Of a stretch of 9,580 bases of DNA, positions 1-6,732 are shown piece by piece (the stretch's first letter is position 1; every line of letters begins with the position of its first letter). The notes under the pieces are model-generated. The model made no database searches and was not told where the DNA came from. It worked only from the letters and a program-made list of their open reading frames with translations. Source of the DNA: an uncultured Pseudomonadota bacterium (lineage in GTDB: Bacteria > Pseudomonadota > Gammaproteobacteria > Burkholderiales > Methylophilaceae); assembly GCA_903854305.1 (NCBI GenBank), contig CAINWC010000351.1, forward strand, positions 1-9,580, given 5' to 3'. The position numbers and the translations under genes are program-made.

Positions 1-1077
1 AAACAAAGGCTGCTGGAAAATGATCTGAAGCATATTGGTAAAGTGCAGCCTGACAATATATTGCCGCCGATTTACGGCCCAATTTGGGGCTATCGCCATA
101 AAGCCCGCTTAAGCGTGAAGTATGTGGATAAAAAGCAGCGCGTGTTAGTTGGCTTTAACGAAAAAGCCACACGTTATGTGGCTGATATGAATAGTTGTGA
201 AGTATTAGTGCCAGAGGTATCCGCTTTAATCGAGCCGCTGCAAGGCATGATTGTACAACTCAGCATAAGAGATAAGCTCCCGCAAATTGAGCTTGCTGTG
301 GGTGAAGCTCAATCAAGTAATGAAGGCAAGTCCGTTATCGTCCTGATTTTCCGTATTATGGCACCGCTGAACATTGAGGATGAAGCACATTTAAAAGCCT
401 TTGCAGATGCACATGCAGTGCAGATTTGGACACAAACCAAAGGGCCAGATACCATCAAGCCGTTTTATCCACTAGGTTCTGCAGAAGCAGCATTACCCGA
501 ATTGAAGTACAGCTTGCCAGAATTTGGTTTAATCTATCCTTTCAAACCCAATGAATTTACGCAGGTTAACCCCCAAATCAACCAAGTGATGATTCGCCGT
601 GCGATGCAGTTACTTAGTCCGCAAGCGAATGAAAAGATTGCCGATTTCTTTTGTGGTATCGGCAACTTTACTTTGCCAATTGCCCGTAGTGGCGCACAAG
701 TGCTGGGTCTAGAAGGTTTGGCTAACTTGGTCGATCGTGCCAACGAAAGTGCCGCGCTTAACAAGATTAGCAATACTCAGTTTGGCGTTGCGGATTTATT
801 CAAAATGACACCGGAGTCACTCACTAATTTAGGCCGTTTTGATAAATGGCTGGTAGACCCGCCACGTGATGGCGCCTTTGAGTTGATTAAGTCTTTGGAT
901 GATAGTAACAGTCCGCAAAGGATCGTTTACGTGTCATGCAACCCTGCGACCTTGGCGCGAGATGCAGGGGTATTGGTGAACGAAAAGGGCTATATACTTA
1001 AAGCGGCAGGTGTCATCAATATGTTTCCACACACCTCGCATGTAGAGTCTATTGCTTTGTTTGAGCGAATCATTTAA
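1..1077 (+). CDS. rlmD: 23S rRNA (uracil-1939-C5)-methyltransferase RlmD, 5' end cut by window edge
   Basis: SAM-dependent methyltransferase that makes m5U1939 in 23S rRNA. The reading frame is open from base 1, so the start lies outside the window; the GTG at 43 is only an internal valine codon. About 358 residues are present, against about 430 for E. coli RlmD (RumA). What is missing is the N-terminal TRAM domain and the first three cysteines of the 4Fe-4S cluster. The fourth cluster cysteine is probably the one in MNSCEV (codon 196-198). The C-terminal Rossmann domain is complete: SAM motif [14 protein letters not shown] from 640, motif DPPRDGA at 856-876, and [10 protein letters not shown] with the catalytic nucleophile Cys at 937-939. 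The family-typical ending [15 protein letters not shown] follows. Family assignment is firm from these motifs; RlmC and TrmA are shorter and less similar. No convincing intrinsic terminator follows the stop. Confidence 0.95.
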   Translation, partial: KQRLLENDLKHIGKVQPDNILPPIYGPIWGYRHKARLSVKYVDKKQRVLVGFNEKATRYVADMNSCEVLVPEVSALIEPLQGMIVQLSIRDKLPQIELAVGEAQSSNEGKSVIVLIFRIMAPLNIEDEAHLKAFADAHAVQIWTQTKGPDTIKPFYPLGSAEAALPELKYSLPEFGLIYPFKPNEFTQVNPQINQVMIRRAMQLLSPQANEKIADFFCGIGNFTLPIARSGAQVLGLEGLANLVDRANESAALNKISNTQFGVADLFKMTPESLTNLGRFDKWLVDPPRDGAFELIKSLDDSNSPQRIVYVSCNPATLARDAGVLVNEKGYILKAAGVINMFPHTSHVESIALFERII

Positions 1078-1186
1078 ACAGCTAACTCATTGTTGATGTT
1101 GAGTGTTGAATGTTGAATGGGTTAAGTTTGCATCATAAAAATTAATGTTGTAAAAAAACAACGCCAATATACTTTTATGTGTCTAG

Positions 1187-1228
1187 TTGATACATGTCAA
1201 ATAGCTTGATCTTCCATGCTTGTAGTAT
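1187..1228 (+). promoter_or_regulatory. FNR-type box plus -10 element upstream of ompW (predicted class II FNR promoter)
   Basis: TTGATACATGTCAA at 1187-1200 matches the FNR/ANR consensus TTGAT-N4-ATCAA at 9 of 10 defined bases. Exactly 22 bp after it lies TAGTAT (1223-1228), which fits the TANNNT -10 element of FNR-activated promoters. This puts the box centre (1193.5) at -41.5 relative to a start near 1235, the class II activation position. There is no good -35 hexamer 17 bp upstream of the -10, as expected for an activator-dependent promoter. E. coli ompW is a known FNR target, and an FNR protein is encoded in this same window. The start site itself is inferred. Confidence 0.75.
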
Positions 1229-1264
1229 CTCTTCATCAATTTAGTTTGTGTTTATTTCTTATGT

Positions 1265-1270
1265 GGAGAG
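1265..1270 (+). promoter_or_regulatory. Ribosome binding site that fixes the ompW start
   Basis: GGAGAG sits 7 nt before the ATG at 1278. It favours that codon over the in-frame GTG at 1248, which would follow the predicted transcription start by only about 13 nt and would put ten extra residues ahead of a classical signal peptide. Confidence 0.75.
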
Positions 1271-1277
1271 TTTGAAA

Positions 1278-1997
1278 ATGAAAAAATCGTTATTGGTATT
1301 AGCCTTAGCAGCAGCTATTGCACCATCTTTTGCTATGGCAGAAGCTGGTGATATTGTAGTGCGTTTACGTGCTACGCATGTTTCACCTGATGTTAGTAGT
1401 AATTTGGGCGCGCAAACGAGTGCGGCTTATGGAGCTGGAATTGCGACAGCACTTTATGGTAATACTGGCGCTGAATTACAAGTAGATAGTAATACAATTC
1501 CTGAAATTGACTTTTCTTACTACATTACTAAAAACATCGCTGCAGAGTTGATTTTGGCTTTGGGTACACGTCATGATGTAAACACTTCTAGCGCTGGTGC
1601 TGCATTGACCTCACGTAGTTTAGGAAGTGTTAATTTACTGCCACCTACATTGACTGGTCAATGGCACTTTATGCCAGATCAAACTTTTGATCCGTATGTC
1701 GGTGCTGGTCTTGCTTACGTCCGTGCGATGGATAATGGTTTGACAGCACAGACTACAGTAGGCCCTGCTCCAATTCGCATTGACAGAAATAGCTTTGGCA
1801 CTGTACTTCAAGCAGGTTTTGACGTAAACCTTCAAGACAAATGGTTGGTTAACTTTGATGTGAAAAAAATATTTTTTGGTACGGATGTTGAGTTGAACAC
1901 TGGCGATGCTTTTGGTACTGCTGCTGGCTTCAAGAAAATTGACAGCCTTGATATCGATCCATGGGTTGTCAGTGTTGGCTTCGGTAAGAAGTTCTAA
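1278..1997 (+). CDS. ompW: OmpW family outer membrane beta-barrel protein
   Basis: Small eight-stranded outer-membrane barrel of the OmpW family, thought to form a narrow hydrophobic channel. The product is 239 residues, slightly longer than E. coli OmpW (about 212). Residues 1-21 are a classical signal peptide: KK, a hydrophobic LLVLALAAAIA core, and cleavage predicted after AMA-21. The mature chain starts EAGDIVVRLRATHVSP, the typical OmpW first strand. Further family features are a stretch beginning PEIDFSYYITKNIAAELI, then LLPPTLTGQWHF, DPYVGAGLAYV and a DPWVVSVGFGKKF ending. The terminal Phe is the usual BAM signal for barrel insertion. The gene has its own FNR-type promoter and an intrinsic terminator, so it is probably monocistronic and induced when oxygen falls. 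The substrate is not readable from sequence. Confidence 0.93.
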   Translation: MKKSLLVLALAAAIAPSFAMAEAGDIVVRLRATHVSPDVSSNLGAQTSAAYGAGIATALYGNTGAELQVDSNTIPEIDFSYYITKNIAAELILALGTRHDVNTSSAGAALTSRSLGSVNLLPPTLTGQWHFMPDQTFDPYVGAGLAYVRAMDNGLTAQTTVGPAPIRIDRNSFGTVLQAGFDVNLQDKWLVNFDVKKIFFGTDVELNTGDAFGTAAGFKKIDSLDIDPWVVSVGFGKKF

Positions 1998-2070
1998 TGC
2001 ATTGCATTTAAATGATTCTAAAATTTAAAACTGATGCGTTAAATTAATAAGATTTCCTGGTTCCACCTTT

Positions 2071-2103
2071 ACCTCTGTTGTTTATTCAGCAGAGGTTTTT
2101 TTT
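2071..2103 (+). terminator. Intrinsic terminator of ompW
   Basis: A 10-bp stem is formed by 2071-2080 (ACCTCTGTTG) and 2087-2096 (CAGCAGAGGT) with one G-U pair and a 6-nt loop. An uninterrupted run of eight T (2096-2103) follows. It lies 73 nt after the ompW stop. On the minus strand the hairpin is not followed by a T run, so it serves ompW only. Confidence 0.92.
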
Positions 2104-2167
2104 ATGGATTTTTTGTAGACTGAATAAAAATAAAAGAGGATGCGCGCAGACTTCAGCGCCGATGGTG

Positions 2168-2202
2168 TTTTGTGGGCGCGACGCATCGCCGCTCCCACAA
2201 AA
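2168..2202. repeat. REP-like imperfect palindrome between ompW and hemN
   Basis: TTTTGTGGG (2168-2176) pairs with CCCACAAAA (2194-2202). Inside, after one mismatch, GCGACG (2178-2183) faces CGCCGC (2187-2192) around a CAT loop. Read on the minus strand the core begins GTGGGAGCGGCGATG. This resembles the GTGGGAGCGGC-type repetitive extragenic palindromes known from gammaproteobacteria. The internal mismatch becomes a G-U pair only in minus-strand RNA, so the structure is best in the hemN transcript, 25 bases beyond the hemN stop. No T tract follows on that strand, so it is not a canonical terminator, though it could protect the hemN mRNA 3' end. Whether it is repeated in this genome cannot be seen here. 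Confidence 0.65.
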
Positions 2203-2226
2203 GATGATAGAATTTTATTGGTTGGA

Positions 2227-3654
2227 TTAGATGATTTTAGAAAAACGCGCTCTATTGCGGTCTGTTTGCAAATAACGATCAAACAGCATCGCCACTGCAC
2301 GTACAAAGAACCAGCCAGTATCAGTGACTTGTATACCATTATCATCTAATACCACCATGCCTGTGTCTTCAAGCGCTTTTAGGGCTTCAAGTTCAGACGC
2401 AAAGTAAGTTTTGAAATCAATTAAATAGGCCAAATTAATGGATTCATATTGCAACTCACCCTGACACATCAACGCCATAATCACTGCACGGCGCACTAAG
2501 TCATCGCGTGATAGTGCCAAGCCACGTACTACTGGAAAGCGGCCTTGGTTCAGGTAGTCATAATAGTCTTCTATGGTTTTAGCATTCTGACTGTAAGTGG
2601 CACCTACACGGCCGATTGCTGAAACGCCTAAGCTAATTAAATCGCAATCAGGCTGTGTACTGTACCCTTGAAAATTTCTATGTAGCCTGCCTTGGCGCTT
2701 AGCAATGGCTAATGCATCGTCTGGCAGGGCAAAGTGATCCATACCAACATAGACATAGCCTGCGTTTAGAAATGCTGTTAATGCATCCGCTAACATGGCT
2801 ATTTTAGCCTGTGCTGCTGGTAGTTCGTACTCACTAATGCGGCGTTGCGGTTTAAACCGCTCTGGCAAATGTGCGTAAGCGTAAAGCGCTATTCTGTTTG
2901 GTCTAAGCTCAACAATCTGCGCTAATGTACGTGAAAATGACTCAGGTGTTTGCTTAGGCAAGCCATAGATTAAATCGACATTGACTGATTCAAACTTGAG
3001 TCTACGTGCCGTTTCAACCAATGAAAACACTTGTTCTGCAGGTTGAATGCGATGCACCGCTTTTTGAACTTCTTCATCAAAGTCTTGCACGCCAAAACTT
3101 AAGCGATTAAAACCTAATGCAGATAAATGTTCCAGGCGTTCATCGTTTACTGTGCGCGGGTCTACTTCAATTGAATACTCACCGCCTGGCGCCAACACAA
3201 AGCTACGCTTAATCATGGACATGAGTTCTGATAACTCATCATCAGAGAAAAAGGTAGGTGAACCACCGCCTAAATGCAACTGAGAAATAGTTTGCCCAGC
3301 ACCCAAGTGTGCTACATGCAAATCAATTTCACGACTCAGGTAGCCCAAATATTCTGCACTACGTTCATGATGTTTGGTGACAATTTTATTGCAGGCGCAG
3401 AAAAAGCATAGCGATTCACAAAATGGAATATGCACATAAATTGATAATGGTAATCCTGAGCCGAGAACTCGCCGTTGCTCTAAGGCTTGTTTATAAGCGT
3501 CTTCAGTAAAAGCTTCTACGAAACGATCTGCAGTTGGATAAGACGTATAGCGCGGCCCTGAAACATCAAACTTCTGCAACATTTCAGTTGTTACGCCCGG
3601 CATGATGAACGTGGCGCTTTCAGTTGATAATTGTGCAGTGTTATTGACGGTCAT
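2227..3654 (-). CDS. hemN: Oxygen-independent coproporphyrinogen III oxidase (radical SAM)
   Basis: Cytoplasmic radical SAM enzyme that converts coproporphyrinogen III to protoporphyrinogen IX without O2, the anaerobic route of haem synthesis. The protein has 475 residues, close to E. coli HemN (457). The N-terminal part carries the family signature SGPRYTSYPTADRF (32-45) and YVHIPFC leading into the cluster motif CX3CX2CXC with C79, C83, C86 and C88. The fourth cysteine is typical of true HemN and not of HemW, and the protein also has the C-terminal HemN domain that HemW lacks. GGGSPTF (129-135) is the SAM-contacting loop. The start is supported by AGGAG 6 nt upstream (3661-3665); a second in-frame Met at residue 18 lacks this. 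It is divergent from fnr across a region with an FNR box, so oxygen-responsive control is likely. The stop is followed by the REP-like palindrome. Confidence 0.96.
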   Translation of the reverse strand: MTVNNTAQLSTESATFIMPGVTTEMLQKFDVSGPRYTSYPTADRFVEAFTEDAYKQALEQRRVLGSGLPLSIYVHIPFCESLCFFCACNKIVTKHHERSAEYLGYLSREIDLHVAHLGAGQTISQLHLGGGSPTFFSDDELSELMSMIKRSFVLAPGGEYSIEVDPRTVNDERLEHLSALGFNRLSFGVQDFDEEVQKAVHRIQPAEQVFSLVETARRLKFESVNVDLIYGLPKQTPESFSRTLAQIVELRPNRIALYAYAHLPERFKPQRRISEYELPAAQAKIAMLADALTAFLNAGYVYVGMDHFALPDDALAIAKRQGRLHRNFQGYSTQPDCDLISLGVSAIGRVGATYSQNAKTIEDYYDYLNQGRFPVVRGLALSRDDLVRRAVIMALMCQGELQYESINLAYLIDFKTYFASELEALKALEDTGMVVLDDNGIQVTDTGWFFVRAVAMLFDRYLQTDRNRARFSKII

Positions 3655-3706
3655 ATATTACTCCTAGAATATTTTGAGACTTTGCCAGTTTTAGCCGTAA
3701 TTGGCT

Positions 3707-3720
3707 TTGATGCAAGTCAA
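3707..3720. promoter_or_regulatory. FNR box in the hemN-fnr divergent intergenic region
   Basis: TTGATGCAAGTCAA matches TTGAT-N4-ATCAA at 9 of 10 defined bases, with the same GTCAA right half as the box upstream of ompW. It lies 53 bp before the hemN start and about 149 bp before fnr. At the class II distance toward hemN only a poor -10 match is visible (CAAAGT on the minus strand), so the mode of action (activation or repression, hemN or fnr) is open. FNR control of hemN and FNR autoregulation are both known in proteobacteria. Confidence 0.72.
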
Positions 3721-3750
3721 ACGATGGTTAAGTATCAAACGATTGTTAAG
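3717..3750. repeat. Two 16-bp direct repeats with 18-bp period, overlapping the FNR box
   Basis: TCAAACGATGGTTAAG (3717-3732) and TCAAACGATTGTTAAG (3735-3750) differ at one base of 16. The first copy begins inside the right half of the FNR box. The second begins inside ATCAA at 3734-3738, the perfect right half of a weaker FNR-like site (3725-3738, 8 of 10). The pair looks like a duplicated operator region placed between the two divergent genes. Confidence 0.7.
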
Positions 3751-3868
3751 CGATGACATCATTATCTTTACGTTAAGTTTTTACAAAAATTAGTAATCCT
3801 GGTGGCATTCTCTAGCTTCAATGCTGCTAAAGCGGTATGCTTTGGGTTGGCTATGAAATTTGAATAAA

Positions 3869-4600
3869 ATGAATCCAGAAAATATTACAGAAACCATTAA
3901 AGTTGCTTGTTCAAGCTGCAATTTGCGTGAGCTTTGCATGCCAATCGGCTTTAATCAAGAAGACATACAAAAGCTGGATGCCGTGGTTGCAACACGCCGT
4001 AGAGTCAAACAGGGTGACAATCTTTTCAGTAATGGCGATTCATTTACCTCTTTATTTGCCATTCGCACCGGTTTCTTTAAAACCTGCGTTTCAACTGCCG
4101 ATGGCCGCGAGCAAGTCACGGGCTTTCAAATGGCCGGTGAAATTATCGGCTTGGATGGCATTGTGAGTGACTACCATAGTTGTAACGCTGTTGCGCTTGA
4201 AGATGCAGAAGTGTGTGTGATGCCCTTTGCTAATGTTGAAGACTTATCTCGTGAGTTTCCTCAATTGCAACGCCATGTACATAAAATCATGAGCCGTGAA
4301 ATTGTTCGTGAAAATAGTGTGATGATGCTGTTAGGCAATATGCGCGCAGAAGAGCGGCTTGCTGCATTTTTGCTAAACTTAGTGCAGCGCCTACATGCGC
4401 GCGGATTTTCTCAATCTGAGTTGACGCTTAGAATGTCCCGCGAGGAAATTGGTAGCTATCTGGGCATGAAGCTTGAAACCGTGAGTCGTGCTTTTTCAAA
4501 ATTCAGTGATGAAGGTATCATTGAAGTGAAACAGCGCTATGTGCGTATTATTGAACCTGATGCGTTGAAGAAAATCTTTGATCCTCAGACTTGCACTTAA
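3869..4600 (+). CDS. fnr: FNR-type oxygen-sensing transcription regulator (Crp/Fnr family)
   Basis: Global regulator that binds DNA as a dimer when its 4Fe-4S cluster is intact, that is, without oxygen. From the ATG at 3869 it has 243 residues (E. coli FNR 250). N-terminal cluster ligands C14, C17 and C23 have the FNR spacing CX2CX5C, and C116 in EVCVMPF matches E. coli C122. A cyclic-nucleotide-binding-like barrel follows, then a dimer helix where E144 and E148 stand where E. coli has E150 and D154, the acidic residues that block dimer formation without the cluster. The winged helix (about 188-225) contains ETVSR; E203, S206 and R207 match the FNR residues that read TTGAT. Boxes of this form occur upstream of ompW and beside fnr itself. 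The start is uncertain: TTG at 3860 is in frame and would add MNK, and neither start has a clear Shine-Dalgarno sequence. A 68-nt gap without a clear terminator separates it from the next gene. Confidence 0.94.
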   Translation: MNPENITETIKVACSSCNLRELCMPIGFNQEDIQKLDAVVATRRRVKQGDNLFSNGDSFTSLFAIRTGFFKTCVSTADGREQVTGFQMAGEIIGLDGIVSDYHSCNAVALEDAEVCVMPFANVEDLSREFPQLQRHVHKIMSREIVRENSVMMLLGNMRAEERLAAFLLNLVQRLHARGFSQSELTLRMSREEIGSYLGMKLETVSRAFSKFSDEGIIEVKQRYVRIIEPDALKKIFDPQTCT

Positions 4601-4668
4601 CGCCTTATAACTGATTATTAGTGAAATTTTGATTTAAAGTAGTAAAACATTGAGTTGTTAGCCATCGT

Positions 4669-5544
4669 ATGACATTAGAAAACTTCCTCACAGTCACTGA
4701 TCATAACCGCGATGTCAGCGGCATGAAGTATGTCTATCCTGTAGTTTCTCGCCGCGCTGGTGGTGTTTCAATCGGCATTAATCTCAACATCAATAATGCT
4801 TGTAACTGGCGCTGCGTATATTGCCAAGTGCCTAATCTTATACGCGGTACACCACCACCTATTGAGCTTGAAGTGCTAGCGCGTGAATTACGGTCTTTTT
4901 TGACGTATGCGCTGCATGGTGATTTTATGGAACGTTATGTCGCAGAAGGTGATAGGCATCTGAAAGACGTTGCATTTTCTGGCAATGGTGAGCCCACGAG
5001 TGCTAAAGAGTTTCCGGAAGTGTTGATGTTGGTTGAAAAAGTGTTACGTGAGTTTGGATTACTGGGGGATTTAAATGGTGAGCGCCACGTTAACCCCATC
5101 AAAGTTCGTTTGATTACCAATGGTAGTTTGATGGATAAGCAAACTGTGCTGGATAGCATCAGCCATTTAGCTCAATGTAACGGTGAGGTTTGGTTTAAGC
5201 TGGATGCAGGTACTAAAGAGGGGATTGCACGCATCAATGATGTGAATATCAATCCTCAAAGTCACATTGAACGACTTAAACATTGTGCGGAAATTTGCCC
5301 TACTTTTATACAAACCTGTATGTTCGCGATGGATGGTGAACCACCGCAGGAAGACGATATTGCTGCATATCTAGCGTTGATTAGTCAGGTTAAGTCAGTG
5401 GTTCAAGGTGTGCATTTGTACGGCTTAGCACGACCATCTTATCAGGCAGAAGCACCAAGGCTTAGCCGTTTGTCTTCTGAATGGCTTGAAACCGTGGCGC
5501 AACGGATACGCGCACTTGGCTTGACTGTGTTCGTCAGTCCTTAG
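4669..5544 (+). CDS. Radical SAM protein of unknown substrate (COG0731-like)
   Basis: A 291-residue protein with the radical SAM cluster motif CX3CX2C (C45, C49, C52 in NNACNWRCVYCQVP), which binds a 4Fe-4S cluster and cleaves S-adenosylmethionine. Other core elements are FSGNGEPT (103-110) in the position of the GGEP motif, RLITNGS (147-153) on a later barrel strand, WFKLDAGT (175-182) and GVHLYGLARPS (247-257). The N-terminal lead YPVVSRRAGGVSIGINLN resembles the group of Fe-S oxidoreductases related to wyosine synthase TYW1; that placement is from memory and only moderate. No second cysteine cluster of the SPASM type is visible. It lies 68 nt after fnr on the same strand and may be co-transcribed. 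Its TAG overlaps the TAA of the convergent ubiM in a shared TTAG. No strong ribosome binding site precedes the ATG. Substrate unknown. Confidence 0.85.
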   Translation: MTLENFLTVTDHNRDVSGMKYVYPVVSRRAGGVSIGINLNINNACNWRCVYCQVPNLIRGTPPPIELEVLARELRSFLTYALHGDFMERYVAEGDRHLKDVAFSGNGEPTSAKEFPEVLMLVEKVLREFGLLGDLNGERHVNPIKVRLITNGSLMDKQTVLDSISHLAQCNGEVWFKLDAGTKEGIARINDVNINPQSHIERLKHCAEICPTFIQTCMFAMDGEPPQEDDIAAYLALISQVKSVVQGVHLYGLARPSYQAEAPRLSRLSSEWLETVAQRIRALGLTVFVSP

Positions 5545-6719
5545 CGAGCATCTGCCAGAAAACCTGCAACTGCACGCTTAAACGGTGCGATACGATTACC
5601 GATTCTTAAAGCGCTGGTACGTAAAAATCTGGCCGGCGGACTATCGCTACCATAAATTTTTGCAATAGCATGCGTAGCCATAAATAATGGGCGCGTATTG
5701 CGACGATGCGCTTGTTCATAGCGTAGTAGCAAGCTGGTAGAAGCAATATCTTTACCAGAGGCTAACGCGGCTTTTATTTCAGCAGATAAAGTTGCGATGC
5801 CTTTTAAACCAAAATTAAAGCCATGTGCGGTGACTGGATGCATGCCAACTGCAGCATCGCCCACCAATGCAAACCGTTGGCCTACTAAGCGTTTTGCATA
5901 CACCGTGACCAATGGGTAAGCATGGCGGGTGGAGGCTAAGCGCATCGTTCCAAGCCGATGTTTGAATCGCGCTGAAACCTCATGATTAAAATCATCTTCG
6001 CTTAATGTCATTAAATGATTCATTTCATCTGGCGGTAGCGTAATTACTACCGACGAGCGTAAACCATTCATGGGTAACAATGCTAATGTTTGACCATAAT
6101 CAAACCATTCCCATGCGGTATGTTGATGCGAAACGGGGTGTTCCATCACACACACCATCATGGTTTTGCCAAAATCATGCATATCTGCGGCAATGCCCAT
6201 GGCACGACGCGTTTCTGAGAATCGACTGTCTGCACCAATCAATAATTTGGTTTTAATACTTTCACCATTGGCAAACGTTAGTTGGATGCCGTTAGTATCC
6301 GCTTGAATACTGGTCACTTGCGCTTCCGTCTTAAGTGTAATGGCTGGTGATGACATTACAGCATCATACGCAGCTTTACGAATAAGGTGGTTGGCTACCA
6401 GATAGCCAAGCTCGCTATGTTGCGTATCGCTATGACCAATATTTAATGATAAAAGTGAAGATCCATTAAAGACGCGCGCATCTCGCAAAGGAGAGATCGC
6501 TTTCGCCTCGATACGCTCCCACAAACCCAGTTGGCGCATTAGTTGTGCAGAATGGTGTGTGAGCGCAATCTCACGACCATCAAAAGCAGGAGAGGATAAT
6601 GAATCTTCAGTTTGACGTTCGACTATAACAATGTTTAAACCAGACTCAGCAAGCGATTTAGCAAAGCATAAACCTGCCGGCCCTGCGCCAATGATTGCGA
6701 TATCAACTTCTGTAGACAT
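5541..6719 (-). CDS. ubiM: UbiH/UbiF-family FAD-dependent ubiquinone hydroxylase, probably UbiM
   Basis: Flavoprotein monooxygenase of 392 residues that hydroxylates the ring of a ubiquinone precursor using O2, at the membrane face. The N-terminal Rossmann fold shows GAGPAG (11-16) with E34 as the ribose-binding acid (VIVER). The mid-protein DG motif is GADSRFSETRR (162-172), and the GD motif is ALVGDAAVGMHPVTAHGFNF (284-303). Family membership is firm. The HPVTAHGFNFGLKG stretch, in place of the HPIAGQGFNLGLRD common in UbiH and UbiF, is what I associate with UbiM, the broad-specificity member found in some alpha-, beta- and gammaproteobacteria; this subtype is from memory. The gene starts 13 nt after the ccoH stop on the same strand, so it is very probably part of the cbb3 transcription unit. 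Its stop overlaps that of the convergent radical SAM gene. The ribosome binding site is weak. Confidence 0.85.
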   Translation of the reverse strand: MSTEVDIAIIGAGPAGLCFAKSLAESGLNIVIVERQTEDSLSSPAFDGREIALTHHSAQLMRQLGLWERIEAKAISPLRDARVFNGSSLLSLNIGHSDTQHSELGYLVANHLIRKAAYDAVMSSPAITLKTEAQVTSIQADTNGIQLTFANGESIKTKLLIGADSRFSETRRAMGIAADMHDFGKTMMVCVMEHPVSHQHTAWEWFDYGQTLALLPMNGLRSSVVITLPPDEMNHLMTLSEDDFNHEVSARFKHRLGTMRLASTRHAYPLVTVYAKRLVGQRFALVGDAAVGMHPVTAHGFNFGLKGIATLSAEIKAALASGKDIASTSLLLRYEQAHRRNTRPLFMATHAIAKIYGSDSPPARFLRTSALRIGNRIAPFKRAVAGFLADAR

Positions 6720-6732
6720 GGCTTAATTGACG

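Noticed and set aside
1248..1277. GTG at 1248 as the start of ompW
   Set aside because: Would add ten residues before a typical signal peptide and would follow the predicted transcription start too closely; the GGAGAG site fits the ATG at 1278.
2082..2345. Minus-strand open frame of 87 codons overlapping the hemN end
   Set aside because: Out-of-frame reading of the hemN tail that runs on through the palindrome and the ompW terminator; no start signal.
2140..2349. Plus-strand open frame of 69 codons across the REP-like palindrome and the hemN 3' end
   Set aside because: Antisense to hemN for most of its length, starts next to the palindrome, has no ribosome binding site and no recognisable protein pattern.
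3717..3750. CRISPR-like repeat
   Set aside because: Only two short copies with no spacer to speak of; fits a duplicated operator.
3769..3868. Sigma70 promoter for fnr
   Set aside because: TATCTT (3763-3768) and TATGCT (3836-3841) are weak -10 candidates, but neither has a -35 partner at 16-18 bp or exact class II spacing from the FNR sites.
4601..4668. Possible FNR site (TTTTGAT) or terminator between fnr and the radical SAM gene
   Set aside because: Only a single half-site is present with no matching right half, and no stem longer than 4 bp with a T run could be found.
4935..5159. Minus-strand open frame of 74 codons
   Set aside because: Antisense to the core of the radical SAM gene; no independent support.
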